From: an uncultured Clostridia bacterium
Lineage (GTDB): Bacteria; Bacillota; Clostridia; Oscillospirales; Ruminococcaceae
NCBI GenBank assembly: GCA_947627205.1
Contig: CANQVE010000024.1
Location: forward strand, 1 to 36,631
Reading direction: 5' to 3'
Length of the DNA: 36,631 bases
Positions 6,975 to 14,948 of the stretch are shown here, piece by piece. The position numbers were made by a program, and so were the translations under genes. Below the pieces are notes generated by a model. The model searched no databases. It saw nothing but the letters and a program-made list of their open reading frames with translations, and was not told the origin of the DNA. Every line of letters begins with the position of its first letter. Within the stretch, counting starts at the first letter, position 1.

Positions 6975-7000
6975 AATAAACGTCCTTTCGGACACTTATT
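6975..7000 (-). other. GAAA-tetraloop hairpin between membrane-protein and wall-protein genes
   Basis: On the minus strand an 11-bp stem (nine Watson-Crick and two G-U pairs) is capped by a GAAA tetraloop, followed by an AT-rich stretch without a strong T-run. It could be an attenuator or mRNA-processing site that gives the downstream surface-protein gene its own expression level; no sigmaA promoter is obvious in this 77-base gap. Confidence 0.45.
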
Positions 7001-7019
7001 ATCGTCCTTTTGCCGAGCT

Positions 7020-7547
7020 TCAGTCCGCCTTGGTTTCGGCTTCCTCTTTCTCGGCTTCTTCCTTTTCTTCCTTTGCCTTTAGTATGTACGCTACATTTAC
7101 TCCCGCATAGTAGAGCGCAAATGTAAGTATCCCCAAGGACAAGATCCATATATTGACACCGCAGTGTGTAAACTCTGCGATATTTATCATAGGTCTTTCA
7201 TAGATCAGCATAGCGAATTTGTTGAACATTCCTGTGACCGAGCCGAAAACTTCCACACCATCCTGCATTCTGTAAAAAAGCATATACAGATATGGAACGA
7301 GCCAGTATACCGCAGTAAATACCAGAAATCCCCACTTCTTATGTATCCCGCTCTTAAAACCGCACCACAGCCATATAAACAAAAGCAGAACGGAAACCAC
7401 GGGGCGAAGAAAATCCAGAAAGAAATAATAGGTGTCATAGCTGAAAAACGCGCTTGTAAGCGTTATAGCCACACAAAGAGCTATGTTTTCAAAAAGGTTG
7501 TTCTTTCTGTCCAGAACGAATTTTTTAATAGCGTCACTGTTCAGCAT
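7020..7547 (-). CDS. Hypothetical multi-pass membrane protein of the exopolysaccharide cluster
   Basis: I do not recognise this 175-residue protein. It has about four hydrophobic segments (FENIALCVAITLTSAFFSYD; FLRPVVSVLLLFIWLWCGF; WGFLVFTAVYWLVPYLYMLF; NIWILSLGILTFALYYAGV) and a charged tail rich in Lys/Glu (KEEKEEAEKEEAE). The start at 7547 lies 14 bases inside the end of the polymerase-like gene, with AGAGG upstream; a start at 7595 would overlap the neighbour by 62 bases. The overlap indicates translational coupling to the EpsG-like protein, so a role in polysaccharide export or assembly is plausible but unproven. Confidence 0.72.
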   Translation of the reverse strand: MLNSDAIKKFVLDRKNNLFENIALCVAITLTSAFFSYDTYYFFLDFLRPVVSVLLLFIWLWCGFKSGIHKKWGFLVFTAVYWLVPYLYMLFYRMQDGVEVFGSVTGMFNKFAMLIYERPMINIAEFTHCGVNIWILSLGILTFALYYAGVNVAYILKAKEEKEEAEKEEAETKAD

Positions 7548-8652
7548 CGTCACTACCTCTTTCGGAAATAACAGTCTTATACGGATATACTCCATTATAA
7601 TTGTTGAATATCATATATGAATACATTCCCGTACAGAATGTTATAAACACAGCCACAGCAACAGCTTTTGTCGTCGCCTGCTTTACTTTGTCTTTTGCAA
7701 ATTTTTCCTTGCAGAATTCTACAAGCGCCGTCAAAGTTTTCGGCACAAGCACCGTCACCGCAGGTATTAGGAACAATATAGAAAACCTTGAAACAATGCC
7801 GTGCTTTATTCCCATAAGCTCGAAGAAGCATACAAAGAACATACAGTTTAAAAAGACGTTGTTAAAACTGTCGCTCTCAACGAGCCTTTTTCTTAGCAGA
7901 AACGCCGCAATAAACACCAGAGTGAACAGAATAGCATATATCGGCATTGTGCCTTGTGACACTTCAATATTGCTGCCCGGCTTGTAGCCTGTATAGAAAT
8001 AGTTGGTGATAATGCCGAGTATATTTTCGGAGAAGATAAAGAACAGAACCAATACTCCCGAATATACCCCCAGACTTATCCAATTCATCTTTATCTGAAG
8101 CAGGAAGTAGAACACGACCATTATCAGAGCCGATACATGGAAAGCCGACGCCAGAAGTACAAAGACCAGAAATCTGAAGAACTGCTTTTTCTTTATGTAC
8201 TGAAACGCATAAAGAACGATAGTCGCCGCTATCATCTGCCGCATAAAGTTCATTGAGTTAAAGAAAACTCCGAACGATAAGAAGCAGAACACCCCCAAAT
8301 AGGGCTTTTCGCAGTAGAAATATATAAACAGCATTACGGCTGTTGAAATAACGGCAGCTATGATGACAAACATCACCTGATAGTTGTCGGTTACTTCCGA
8401 AACAAACTTCATCGGGATAAGAAAACCCTTTTCCTGTTTATATCCTCCCAGAATGCTCGTGAGCTTTAGCCTGTAGTCTACAAACCAAGAACCGTAAAGG
8501 TTATAATCATATCCCACTCCCGATCTGAGCGCGGCTGTAAGAAAGAGCGCCGTACCCGCGAGAGCGCAGTAGACTCCTTTGCCGTGCTTCAGTCTGCACA
8601 GCGGCACTCCTACCGCTAGCGAACCAACCAACAGCAAGTAGTAAACCAACAT
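7534..8652 (-). CDS. EpsG-family polysaccharide polymerase-like membrane protein
   Basis: A 372-residue protein with about ten hydrophobic segments. The EpsG-type signature follows the second helix: ALRSGVGYDYNLYGSW, then EKGFLIPMKFVSEVTDNYQVMFVI, matching the R-x-G-x-(G/D)-DY...Y pattern of EpsG and related O-antigen-polymerase-like proteins. The start at 8652 was chosen because GGAGA lies 7 bases upstream and the ATG follows the cpsB stop (TGATATG). It would link repeat units outside the membrane; CpsC and CpsD, encoded upstream in the same operon, would control chain length. Confidence 0.8.
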   Translation of the reverse strand: MLVYYLLLVGSLAVGVPLCRLKHGKGVYCALAGTALFLTAALRSGVGYDYNLYGSWFVDYRLKLTSILGGYKQEKGFLIPMKFVSEVTDNYQVMFVIIAAVISTAVMLFIYFYCEKPYLGVFCFLSFGVFFNSMNFMRQMIAATIVLYAFQYIKKKQFFRFLVFVLLASAFHVSALIMVVFYFLLQIKMNWISLGVYSGVLVLFFIFSENILGIITNYFYTGYKPGSNIEVSQGTMPIYAILFTLVFIAAFLLRKRLVESDSFNNVFLNCMFFVCFFELMGIKHGIVSRFSILFLIPAVTVLVPKTLTALVEFCKEKFAKDKVKQATTKAVAVAVFITFCTGMYSYMIFNNYNGVYPYKTVISERGSDDAEQ

Positions 8653-8653
8653 A

Positions 8654-9367
8654 TCATTCTCCAACAACTTCGTCGGAAAGCACCAGATCCGCGTTATACA
8701 TGAGTTTATCAAAACACCGCGGGGAAATTTTCTTTCCGATCATTTTCTTAGCTATATCCATATTCGGCGAACGCGTCGTAGTGTTATGACAGTCCGTTCC
8801 GAGAAGATGTGCCATATTATGCTTTAAAAGGTCGAGCATAAATTTAAGCTCTGATGAAAACGGTTTAAAAGAACCGCTGTTGAGCTGTACGAGCATATCG
8901 CAGTTCATTATTTCATAGACGCTGTTTGCGTCCGTAAATCTGAGATAACGCTCGGCGTGTGCAAGTATCGGGGTAATTTCGGAGGAGATATTCCCGATAA
9001 AGCTGTGAAACTCGCGGATAAAATTGTCCGAGAGCTTTGTATAAGGAAGCTCTATCATCATATACCTCGTGTCGCCTATACGCAGCTTTGAGAGATCCTC
9101 GTCTATAAGCGAGGGAGAATAATAGACCTCCGCGCCCTTTACGATCTCAATGCCCATTCTTTCTGCAACGGGCTTCAGCTTTTCAAATGCCGCCTCGCGC
9201 TTTGCCGCAAATTTTTCAACGCTCTGCTCTGACAGGTAGAAATGCGGAGTCGCGACTATAGTCGTTATTCCCGACTGCGCCTCAAGCTCAAGCATTTTCT
9301 CCGACATCTGAATGTCTTTCGAGCCGTCGTCAATGCCGGGGAGTATATGCGAATGAAAATCCGTCAT
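8654..9367 (-). CDS. CpsB/YwqE-type PHP-domain tyrosine-protein phosphatase
   Basis: A 237-residue PHP-domain metallophosphatase. Metal-binding motifs in order: DFHSHILPGIDDGS at the N-terminus, VATPHF, LAHAERY, and LGTDCHN near the C-terminus. In CpsB/YwqE proteins these bind Mn ions and remove phosphate from the tyrosine tail of the partner kinase. It lies 17 bases downstream of the kinase gene, the usual neighbour. Length and spacing match the family and nothing is missing. Confidence 0.93.
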   Translation of the reverse strand: MTDFHSHILPGIDDGSKDIQMSEKMLELEAQSGITTIVATPHFYLSEQSVEKFAAKREAAFEKLKPVAERMGIEIVKGAEVYYSPSLIDEDLSKLRIGDTRYMMIELPYTKLSDNFIREFHSFIGNISSEITPILAHAERYLRFTDANSVYEIMNCDMLVQLNSGSFKPFSSELKFMLDLLKHNMAHLLGTDCHNTTTRSPNMDIAKKMIGKKISPRCFDKLMYNADLVLSDEVVGE

Positions 9368-9384
9368 ATCGTTTTACCCAAAAA

Positions 9385-10113
9385 TCATGAGTTGCTCTTA
9401 TAGTCGTATTTGTACTTATAAGAGGAATAACCCGATTTTCCTTTATAATCGCAGTTTACCTTTACCATTCCGAGAATTTTAGAGTTCATGAGCCTTGTTT
9501 TCTGAATGGCTTCTTTTATCTCTACATGTGTAGTAGATCCCTCTTTTATTACAAAGACAATTCCCGCGACAAAGTCGTTCATAAGACACGCATCTGTAAC
9601 TACCATAACGGGCGGGGTGTCAATGAATACATAGTCATAATGGCTTCCTACAATTTCCAGAAGCTCTCCCATTCTTTTTCCCGAAATAAGCTCTGCAGGG
9701 TTCGGAGGGATAGGTCCAGACGTAAGAACATCAAGATTGTCTCTGACGTTCTTTTTTATCGTCTTTCCGATATCGCCCGTAATTCCTCCGAGTATAGAGG
9801 ACAGACCTTTTTTATTGTCGAGCTTTAAAAGCGAATGCTGTATGGGCTTTCTAAGGTCAGCGTCGATAAGAAGAACCGACGCGCCTGTTTCCGCCATTGT
9901 CATAGCGAGATTTAAGCAGTTTGTGCTTTTTCCCTCTGCGGGCGAACAGCTCGTAACAACGACTATTTTCTTGTCCGACTGTGAAAGAGAGAACATAATA
10001 TTTGCTCTCGCGGTTTTATATGCTTCCTTTATAACAAATTGGGTACTGTCGGACAAGATAAACTTTCTCGACTGACTTATCGGAAGTCTTGCACCTTTCT
10101 TCTGCTTTTGCAT
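9385..10113 (-). CDS. CpsD/YwqD-type bacterial tyrosine kinase
   Basis: A 242-residue cytoplasmic BY-kinase. Walker A is SCSPAEGKST, Walker A' is VLLIDADLRKP, and Walker B is YDYVFIDTPPV. The C-terminus ends in a tyrosine cluster (YSSYKYKYDY), the autophosphorylation tail. Kinases of this type need the cytoplasmic end of the Wzz/CpsC membrane partner, encoded 2 bases upstream. Together with the CpsB phosphatase it should control polymer length and export by a phosphorylation cycle. Confidence 0.93.
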   Translation of the reverse strand: MQKQKKGARLPISQSRKFILSDSTQFVIKEAYKTARANIMFSLSQSDKKIVVVTSCSPAEGKSTNCLNLAMTMAETGASVLLIDADLRKPIQHSLLKLDNKKGLSSILGGITGDIGKTIKKNVRDNLDVLTSGPIPPNPAELISGKRMGELLEIVGSHYDYVFIDTPPVMVVTDACLMNDFVAGIVFVIKEGSTTHVEIKEAIQKTRLMNSKILGMVKVNCDYKGKSGYSSYKYKYDYKSNS

Positions 10114-10115
10114 TA

Positions 10116-10961
10116 TTAAGCGTTCTCCTTCCTTTTGTCGCCGATCTTATCAACAGCAGGAGCATCAGATAACTTTTCCTCTGCCGCCGTCGTATTTTGC
10201 TCTGTTTTGGGCTTCGGCTTATGAGAGGACTCAGAGCTGCTGTGCGAATAGTAGTTGTATTTGTAACTGCCCTTATCGGATATCTCAAAGTTCATAATTT
10301 CCGCAAACACGGGTATGCCGTAAAGCTGCATAAGGTCATCATCGGGCTTTACCTTTACATCTACCATTTCAATGACAAGGAAAACGATATATGAGATCAC
10401 AAGCCCTATAAACAGTCCTACCAGAACGAACATCGGAACGCTCGGAAACGTATGCGACTCCGGCAATTCGGGCTCGGATACTATCTGTATAGAACCGTTG
10501 TCATAAACGCTCTTGAATTTGTTTATCGCAAGCTCGGTGAGCTTTGTGGCAATATCTTTGGAAGTCTGAGGATCGCCCGTTGTAACGGAAACTCTAAGAA
10601 TTTCGGTATTATTTACCGCTTCTATAACGATCATATCCCTCAGTTCATTTATCGAAAAATTGCTGAATGAGGACTGAAGCTCGCTAAGAACCTGGTTTGT
10701 TGTAAAAACTACCTGACAGGTAGCTACCATTTTCTGCGCCGCATTTATATCGTTTATATTAAGAAGTGTACTCGAAGAGGTTTCATCGGTATTTTTTACG
10801 ACCATCGTCGCTTCGGAGGCATATTGTTTCGGTATGACTGCAACCGAAAGCACCAGCCCTACAACGGCGGCTATGACAGCACACGCAGCTATTGGCAGCA
10901 AATGATCTTTTAAAACTTTCCATAAGACTCTGAGGTCAATAGACTGTTCATTTTCTTCCAT
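10116..10961 (-). CDS. Wzz/CpsC-type chain-length regulator and kinase activator
   Basis: A 281-residue membrane protein. Membrane helix 1 is at about 17-38 (LLPIAACAVIAAVVGLVLSV), helix 2 at about 177-199 (MFVLVGLFIGLVISYIVFLV), with the extracellular Wzz domain between them (starting PKQYASEATMVV). The proline-rich run before helix 2 (SEPELPESHTFPSVP) is typical. After helix 2 a cytoplasmic tail of about 80 residues carries its own tyrosine-rich patch (YKYNYYSHSSS), an unusual extra near the kinase docking end. Its ATG directly follows the VanZ-like gene stop. Confidence 0.9.
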   Translation of the reverse strand: MEENEQSIDLRVLWKVLKDHLLPIAACAVIAAVVGLVLSVAVIPKQYASEATMVVKNTDETSSSTLLNINDINAAQKMVATCQVVFTTNQVLSELQSSFSNFSINELRDMIVIEAVNNTEILRVSVTTGDPQTSKDIATKLTELAINKFKSVYDNGSIQIVSEPELPESHTFPSVPMFVLVGLFIGLVISYIVFLVIEMVDVKVKPDDDLMQLYGIPVFAEIMNFEISDKGSYKYNYYSHSSSESSHKPKPKTEQNTTAAEEKLSDAPAVDKIGDKRKENA

Positions 10962-11486
10962 TTATGAAACTTCCTCCGATTTATTCTTTTTTTTCGTCCG
11001 AAAATATGCCGCTATGTGTGTCAGAATGACCATTGCGGCAGATGCCGCCGCAGCTCCGACAACAGCGCCCGATGTATCTATCAGCATATCCGTGATTTTT
11101 ATTGTTCTTCCGGGCGTGAAATATTGATGTATTTCGTCAAATATAGCGTATCCTGCGCAGAAGAAAGCGGCGGGCAGGAAATATCCTTTCAGCCTTATCC
11201 CCAAAAGACGCGCATTTGCATAAGCGCAGACACCCAGGACCGCATAAGCGGTAAAGTGAGCAAGTTTTCTCACAAAATAATTTATCTCTGTCACGACAAA
11301 AATCTGCTCGGCGGGAGTCATCTCATTGAATTTAAAAAAGACGATCCTGCAGATTATCCTCGAAACCGAAGAGCTCAGCCCGTTGCTGTCATTTCCGTTT
11401 TGCGAGGAAAAATTAAAAATCGCAAACATCATGAAAAACAGGAAAAACAAAGATACAAACTTTTTTATTCTTAGCTTAATGTTCAT
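10962..11486 (-). CDS. VanZ-like membrane protein
   Basis: A 174-residue VanZ-family protein with about four membrane helices. Signature stretches are IFNFSSQNG after helix 1, NYFVRKLAHFTAYAVLG, and the acidic/aromatic motif DEIHQYFTPGRTIKITDMLIDTSGAVVGA. The start at 11486 is chosen because the VanZ homology begins there (MNIKLRIKKF); the frame stays open to 11612 but shows no family resemblance. No strong ribosome site precedes either start. It is the first gene of the exopolysaccharide operon; VanZ-like proteins affect surface properties or teicoplanin susceptibility, and the exact role here is unknown. Confidence 0.82.
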   Translation of the reverse strand: MNIKLRIKKFVSLFFLFFMMFAIFNFSSQNGNDSNGLSSSVSRIICRIVFFKFNEMTPAEQIFVVTEINYFVRKLAHFTAYAVLGVCAYANARLLGIRLKGYFLPAAFFCAGYAIFDEIHQYFTPGRTIKITDMLIDTSGAVVGAAAASAAMVILTHIAAYFRTKKKNKSEEVS

Positions 11487-11612
11487 AATAGTATCATAGC
11501 AAAAATCTCTTCGTCGTCGGACATTTAAGCAATTGTCAATTTCTTTATGTAATGCATTTATAGTGAGGTCCGAATATATTCCTGTCACGCGTGAGTTTGC
11601 GGACAAAATCAT

Positions 11613-11923
11613 TTAAGCATGAATAATTAATTTACGCGCTTACATGCTTACGCATATACACACTAATACATCATGCTATAGCTTATTATATCACCGTCAA
11701 TTTATTTTGTCAATAAATTAAAAAAATATTTTTATAAAATGCACTAAATTTAATATTCTGCTATTATAGGCGTTGTGTATTTTGATAAAATTACAATGTA
11801 AATTATGGCTAAAAAGACAATAACATTTAAGATCACAGCCTTATTATTCAACCAAATCTTCAAATAATATCCGATTTGTGCAATAAATAGCGATTTTTCG
11901 AGCATGGAAAATACTGTCAAAAA
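11613..11923. other. Intergenic stretch upstream of the exopolysaccharide operon
   Basis: About 310 AT-rich bases without a credible gene on either strand. It contains the minus-strand promoter at 11685-11713 and, in the leader, an 8-bp inverted repeat TAAGCATG/CATGCTTA with a 21-base loop (about 11618-11654). Nothing resembles a c-di-GMP or other riboswitch I can recognise. No convincing terminator is visible for the nucleoside-kinase gene that ends at 11924. Confidence 0.6.
11685..11713 (-). promoter_or_regulatory. SigmaA-type promoter of the exopolysaccharide operon
   Basis: Minus-strand TTGACA (11713-11708), a 17-base spacer, and TATAAT (11690-11685), all consensus. The start would be near 11678, giving a leader of about 190 bases before the VanZ-like gene. 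Confidence 0.78.
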
Positions 11924-12829
11924 TCAGTCGCCGATAAATTCACGGATAAGCGAATTTTGTGGTACAAACTTTTTTTCTATAGGCTTCAGAAGTTTGAGAA
12001 ACTCCGATAATTCTTTTGCTATTGCCTGTTCGGAACTCTTTGCTTCAAGCTCGCTTAAAAGCATACCGCGGTATACGTTCGCTTCGTATTCGATAAACGT
12101 GTCTATGTTTATGTTTGCCCGCTCTTTAAACGGCAATATGTAAAGATCTTCTCCGCGTTCTACCGACTTGAAAAACTCAAACGTTTCATCAATATCCCGC
12201 CCTCTGAAAAGCTCGTCGCGTATCAGTCTTCTCATAAGGCGTATCTTTGAGGGGTGGAGGAGCTTTTCTCCGTCTGATATCCTTGTGCGGACGCTGACAT
12301 AAACGCAAGTTGTATAATCCTCGCAGTTTCCCGTGACAAGGGGATTTAAGGCGTGTATACCCTCGAGTATAACAAGGTCGTTCGGTTCGCGTTTCAGCTT
12401 TGTTCCCTCAAAGCGCTCCTGCTTTGCAAAATCAAACGAGGGAATATCTATTTCCTCGCACTGTGAAAGCATTTTAAGGTGCTTTTTAAAAAGCGGAATG
12501 TCGAGGCGGTAAGGGCTTTCAAAATCTATGTTGCCGTTATTGTCGCGCGCTGCTTCGTTTTCGCTCATAGACAGAAAATAGTTATCCATAGAAATTATAT
12601 GTGCTTTACATCCGCGTTTTGCGAGCAGGTCGGCTATCCTGTGAGCGGAAGTAGTTTTTCCCGAGCCCGACGGACCGGAGATAAGCACAACAGGGCGTTT
12701 TTCGCGCGAGGAATATATTTTTTCCTCTGCCAAAGAGAGCTGTTCGAGATAATATCTTTCGCCGTCCGATATTATCTTTTCGGGATATTCTGCGCCAATA
12801 TTAAGCTGTTCTGTCGAAATACATCTCAT
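11924..12829 (-). CDS. Uridine kinase-like nucleoside kinase (P-loop)
   Basis: A 301-residue phosphoribulokinase/uridine-kinase-fold protein. Walker A is ISGPSGSGKTTSAHRIA (about residue 50), followed by IISMDNYFLS and, later, VILEGIHALNP, all typical of Udk-type kinases. It is longer than classic uridine kinase (about 210 residues), with about 45 residues before the P-loop and an extended C-terminus, like the nucleoside kinases common in Clostridia. Expected reaction: ATP-dependent phosphorylation of uridine/cytidine or a similar nucleoside. Last gene of the spoVS-ansA run, 17 bases after the asparaginase. Confidence 0.82.
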   Translation of the reverse strand: MRCISTEQLNIGAEYPEKIISDGERYYLEQLSLAEEKIYSSREKRPVVLISGPSGSGKTTSAHRIADLLAKRGCKAHIISMDNYFLSMSENEAARDNNGNIDFESPYRLDIPLFKKHLKMLSQCEEIDIPSFDFAKQERFEGTKLKREPNDLVILEGIHALNPLVTGNCEDYTTCVYVSVRTRISDGEKLLHPSKIRLMRRLIRDELFRGRDIDETFEFFKSVERGEDLYILPFKERANINIDTFIEYEANVYRGMLLSELEAKSSEQAIAKELSEFLKLLKPIEKKFVPQNSLIREFIGD

Positions 12830-12846
12830 ATCCGAAATGCCCCTTT

Positions 12847-13797
12847 TTATTCATTTAAGAAAATGCGTCCGAAATCCTCAAAGCTGTCGGAAATTGAAAG
12901 CGCGAACATAGCCCTCATAGACGCATATTCCACGGTCATTTTTCCCGCGTCAATAACGGGATATTTTTCCATTATCCCGCTTCCGACCTCGTAGAGCGAA
13001 AGATTGCTCCCGCCGCGCAGAACCTGAGTTGACATTATAATATAGATCCCGCGCTCAACAAGCCCTTTCAGAAAGCCCTCGAGATATACGGGAAGTCCTC
13101 CTGTCCCGAAACCTAAAATGATAACGGCGCGCGTATCAGGTCTGATAATGGGCGCGGGCGCTCCCGGAACAAGAAAAACCGTTTCTACTCTTTCGTCGAG
13201 CGTTTCGTAAAATCGAACTGTTCCGCTGTATTCGGATTTCGGCTCGGTAAAAACGATCCTGTCCCGTTCAAACGAAGCCAAAGGAGGAAAATTCACGCTT
13301 TCAAACGCATTTATTGCCGTTGTGTGTATCTTTGAAACGTGCGCAGCGTCATATACAAACCGCCCGAAAACAACCGAAACTCCGTGTGCGCGCTTATCCG
13401 AAGCAAACAAAAGCGCATTTCGGAGATTTTCGGGAGCGTCGGAATTTTCAGCCGAAAACGGCTTCATACTCCCCGTCAGGACAATGGGTTTTTCGCTGTT
13501 TTCAATAAGACACGACAAAACCGCGGCGGCGTATGCGAGCGTATCGGTACCGTGAGTTATGACAAATCCGCCGAAGCCTCCGTAGTTTTGAGTTATGATC
13601 TTAGCGATCTCAATATAATGCCGTGGAGTCATATTCGTGCTGTCAAGACAGAACGGCTCGACAATTTCTATATCTTGCGTTTCATGTTCACTGAGGCTTT
13701 GGGAAAATGTTTTTGAAAAGTTTTTGGGAGATCTTGCTTTGTCGGTATCGGGACAAGCTATAGTGCCGCCCGTCGTTATCAGCAGAATTTTATTCAT
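12847..13797 (-). CDS. L-asparaginase (type I, cytoplasmic)
   Basis: A 316-residue asparaginase. Both active-site threonine motifs are present: ITTGGTIAC at the N-terminus and ITHGTDTLAYAA near residue 80. PIVLTGSMKPFS follows as expected. There is no signal peptide, and the length suits a cytoplasmic AnsA-type enzyme that converts asparagine to aspartate and ammonia. It lies 12 bases downstream of spoVS and 17 upstream of the nucleoside kinase. A glutaminase side activity or a role on other substrates cannot be excluded. Confidence 0.9.
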   Translation of the reverse strand: MNKILLITTGGTIACPDTDKARSPKNFSKTFSQSLSEHETQDIEIVEPFCLDSTNMTPRHYIEIAKIITQNYGGFGGFVITHGTDTLAYAAAVLSCLIENSEKPIVLTGSMKPFSAENSDAPENLRNALLFASDKRAHGVSVVFGRFVYDAAHVSKIHTTAINAFESVNFPPLASFERDRIVFTEPKSEYSGTVRFYETLDERVETVFLVPGAPAPIIRPDTRAVIILGFGTGGLPVYLEGFLKGLVERGIYIIMSTQVLRGGSNLSLYEVGSGIMEKYPVIDAGKMTVEYASMRAMFALSISDSFEDFGRIFLNE

Positions 13798-13809
13798 TAT
13801 TAAAAAGGA

Positions 13810-14070
13810 TCAGCGCGGCTCTACGATAAATTTCATAGCCGTGCGCTCTTCGCCGTCAATATCAACGGTAGTAAATGCGGGAATGCAAATAAGATCAACT
13901 CCCACAAGAGCCATATAGCTTCTTGCGATTGCAATTGACTTTACAGCCTGGTTTGCCGCGCCTGCGCCTACCGCCTGCACTTCGACCTCGCGGTTTTCGC
14001 GGATTACCGCCGCGATCGCTCCCGCTACCGACTTCGGTACGGAATGAGAAGAAACCTTAACCACTTCCAT
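13810..14070 (-). CDS. spoVS: Stage V sporulation protein S
   Basis: An 86-residue SpoVS/Alba-like protein, the standard length, with near-invariant family sequence: MEVVKVSSHSVPKSVAGAIA, VEVQAVGAGAANQAVKSIAI, and the C-terminal IDGEERTAMKF. It affects spore coat assembly and septation in B. subtilis. AAGGG lies about 8 bases before the ATG. It follows ymdB after a 107-base gap with a small GAAAC/GTTTC hairpin; I see no good sigmaA or sigmaH promoter in this gap. The ymdB-spoVS order is shared with B. subtilis. Confidence 0.95.
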   Translation of the reverse strand: MEVVKVSSHSVPKSVAGAIAAVIRENREVEVQAVGAGAANQAVKSIAIARSYMALVGVDLICIPAFTTVDIDGEERTAMKFIVEPR

Positions 14071-14177
14071 TTTAATTACCCTTCTGAAACTTTTTGTTTC
14101 ACCTTTCTATATATGTTTTTTGGATTATAAATAGAGTGTCAAAAACAATTTTTGTTTCGCACTATATTTTTTTAAAA

Positions 14178-14948
14178 TTATTGAATAGTTTTGCAAATGC
14201 GCTCTATCGAAACGCACTGTCCGCTCCTGCGGTCTATTTCAAGGCAAACGCCGTTTATCCGGCATTCGCCGTCCGCAAAGATATGAGGACGCGGAATATA
14301 GTTTACGAATTTGTCGATGATTATTTCTTTTCTAACGCCGAGAATTGAGTTTACGGGACCTGTCATGCCTGCGTCTGTAAGACAGCCTGTTCCGTTTATT
14401 ATCCGCTCGTCGGCGGTCTGAACGTGAGTGTGAGTTCCGATAACTGCCGAAACGCGCCCCGCAAGATACCAGCTCATTGCGCTTTTTTCGCTCGTTGCTT
14501 CGGCGTGGAAATCAACGATTATTATGCGCGAAGTTATTTGCTTCAGCAGTTCGTCCGCGCATTTGAACGGATTGTCAACGGGCTGCATAAAAGCCGTTCC
14601 CATGAGATTTATAACTGCAACAGAATATGCTCCGCAGTCCACTTCGCAGTATCCTCTTCCCGCAACGCCGTCTCCGTAATTTGCGGGGCGGATAAGCCGT
14701 TCGTTATGCTCGTATTCCGCAAGTATAGATTTTCTGCGGAATGCGTGGTTCCCTGTGGTTATAACGTCCGCTCCCGCGGAAAATATATCGTCCGCAGAAC
14801 GCGCGCTTATGCCGTTGTTTTCCGAGCTGTTCTCGCCGTTTACTATGGTGAAGTCTGCGCCGCATTCTCTGCGCATATCGGGAAGTCCGCTCAAAAGCGC
14901 CTTTACTCCTGCGTCACCAACGACGTCTCCTATAAATAATATCTTCAT
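14178..14948 (-). CDS. ymdB: YmdB-family metallophosphoesterase
   Basis: A 256-residue calcineurin-like phosphoesterase of the YmdB family. Metal ligands are visible in MKILFIGDVVGDAG, VNGENSSENNGIS, ITTGNHAFRRK, IIVDFHAEATSEK and VIGTHTHVQTADERI. B. subtilis YmdB hydrolyses 2',3'-cyclic nucleotides and affects biofilm versus motility choices. The start codon overlaps the purA stop by one base (TGATG), so translation is coupled. Unlike in B. subtilis, RNase Y is not the upstream neighbour; purA is. Confidence 0.92.
   Translation of the reverse strand: MKILFIGDVVGDAGVKALLSGLPDMRRECGADFTIVNGENSSENNGISARSADDIFSAGADVITTGNHAFRRKSILAEYEHNERLIRPANYGDGVAGRGYCEVDCGAYSVAVINLMGTAFMQPVDNPFKCADELLKQITSRIIIVDFHAEATSEKSAMSWYLAGRVSAVIGTHTHVQTADERIINGTGCLTDAGMTGPVNSILGVRKEIIIDKFVNYIPRPHIFADGECRINGVCLEIDRRSGQCVSIERICKTIQ

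Noticed and set aside
11487-11612. Longer VanZ-like protein starting at 11612
   Set aside because: The extra 42 residues do not resemble the family and lack a ribosome site; homology starts at 11486.
14071-14177. SigmaH or sigmaA promoter for spoVS
   Set aside because: TTGACA and TATAAT are both present but only about 8 bases apart, so they cannot act together, and no sigmaH-like pair was found.
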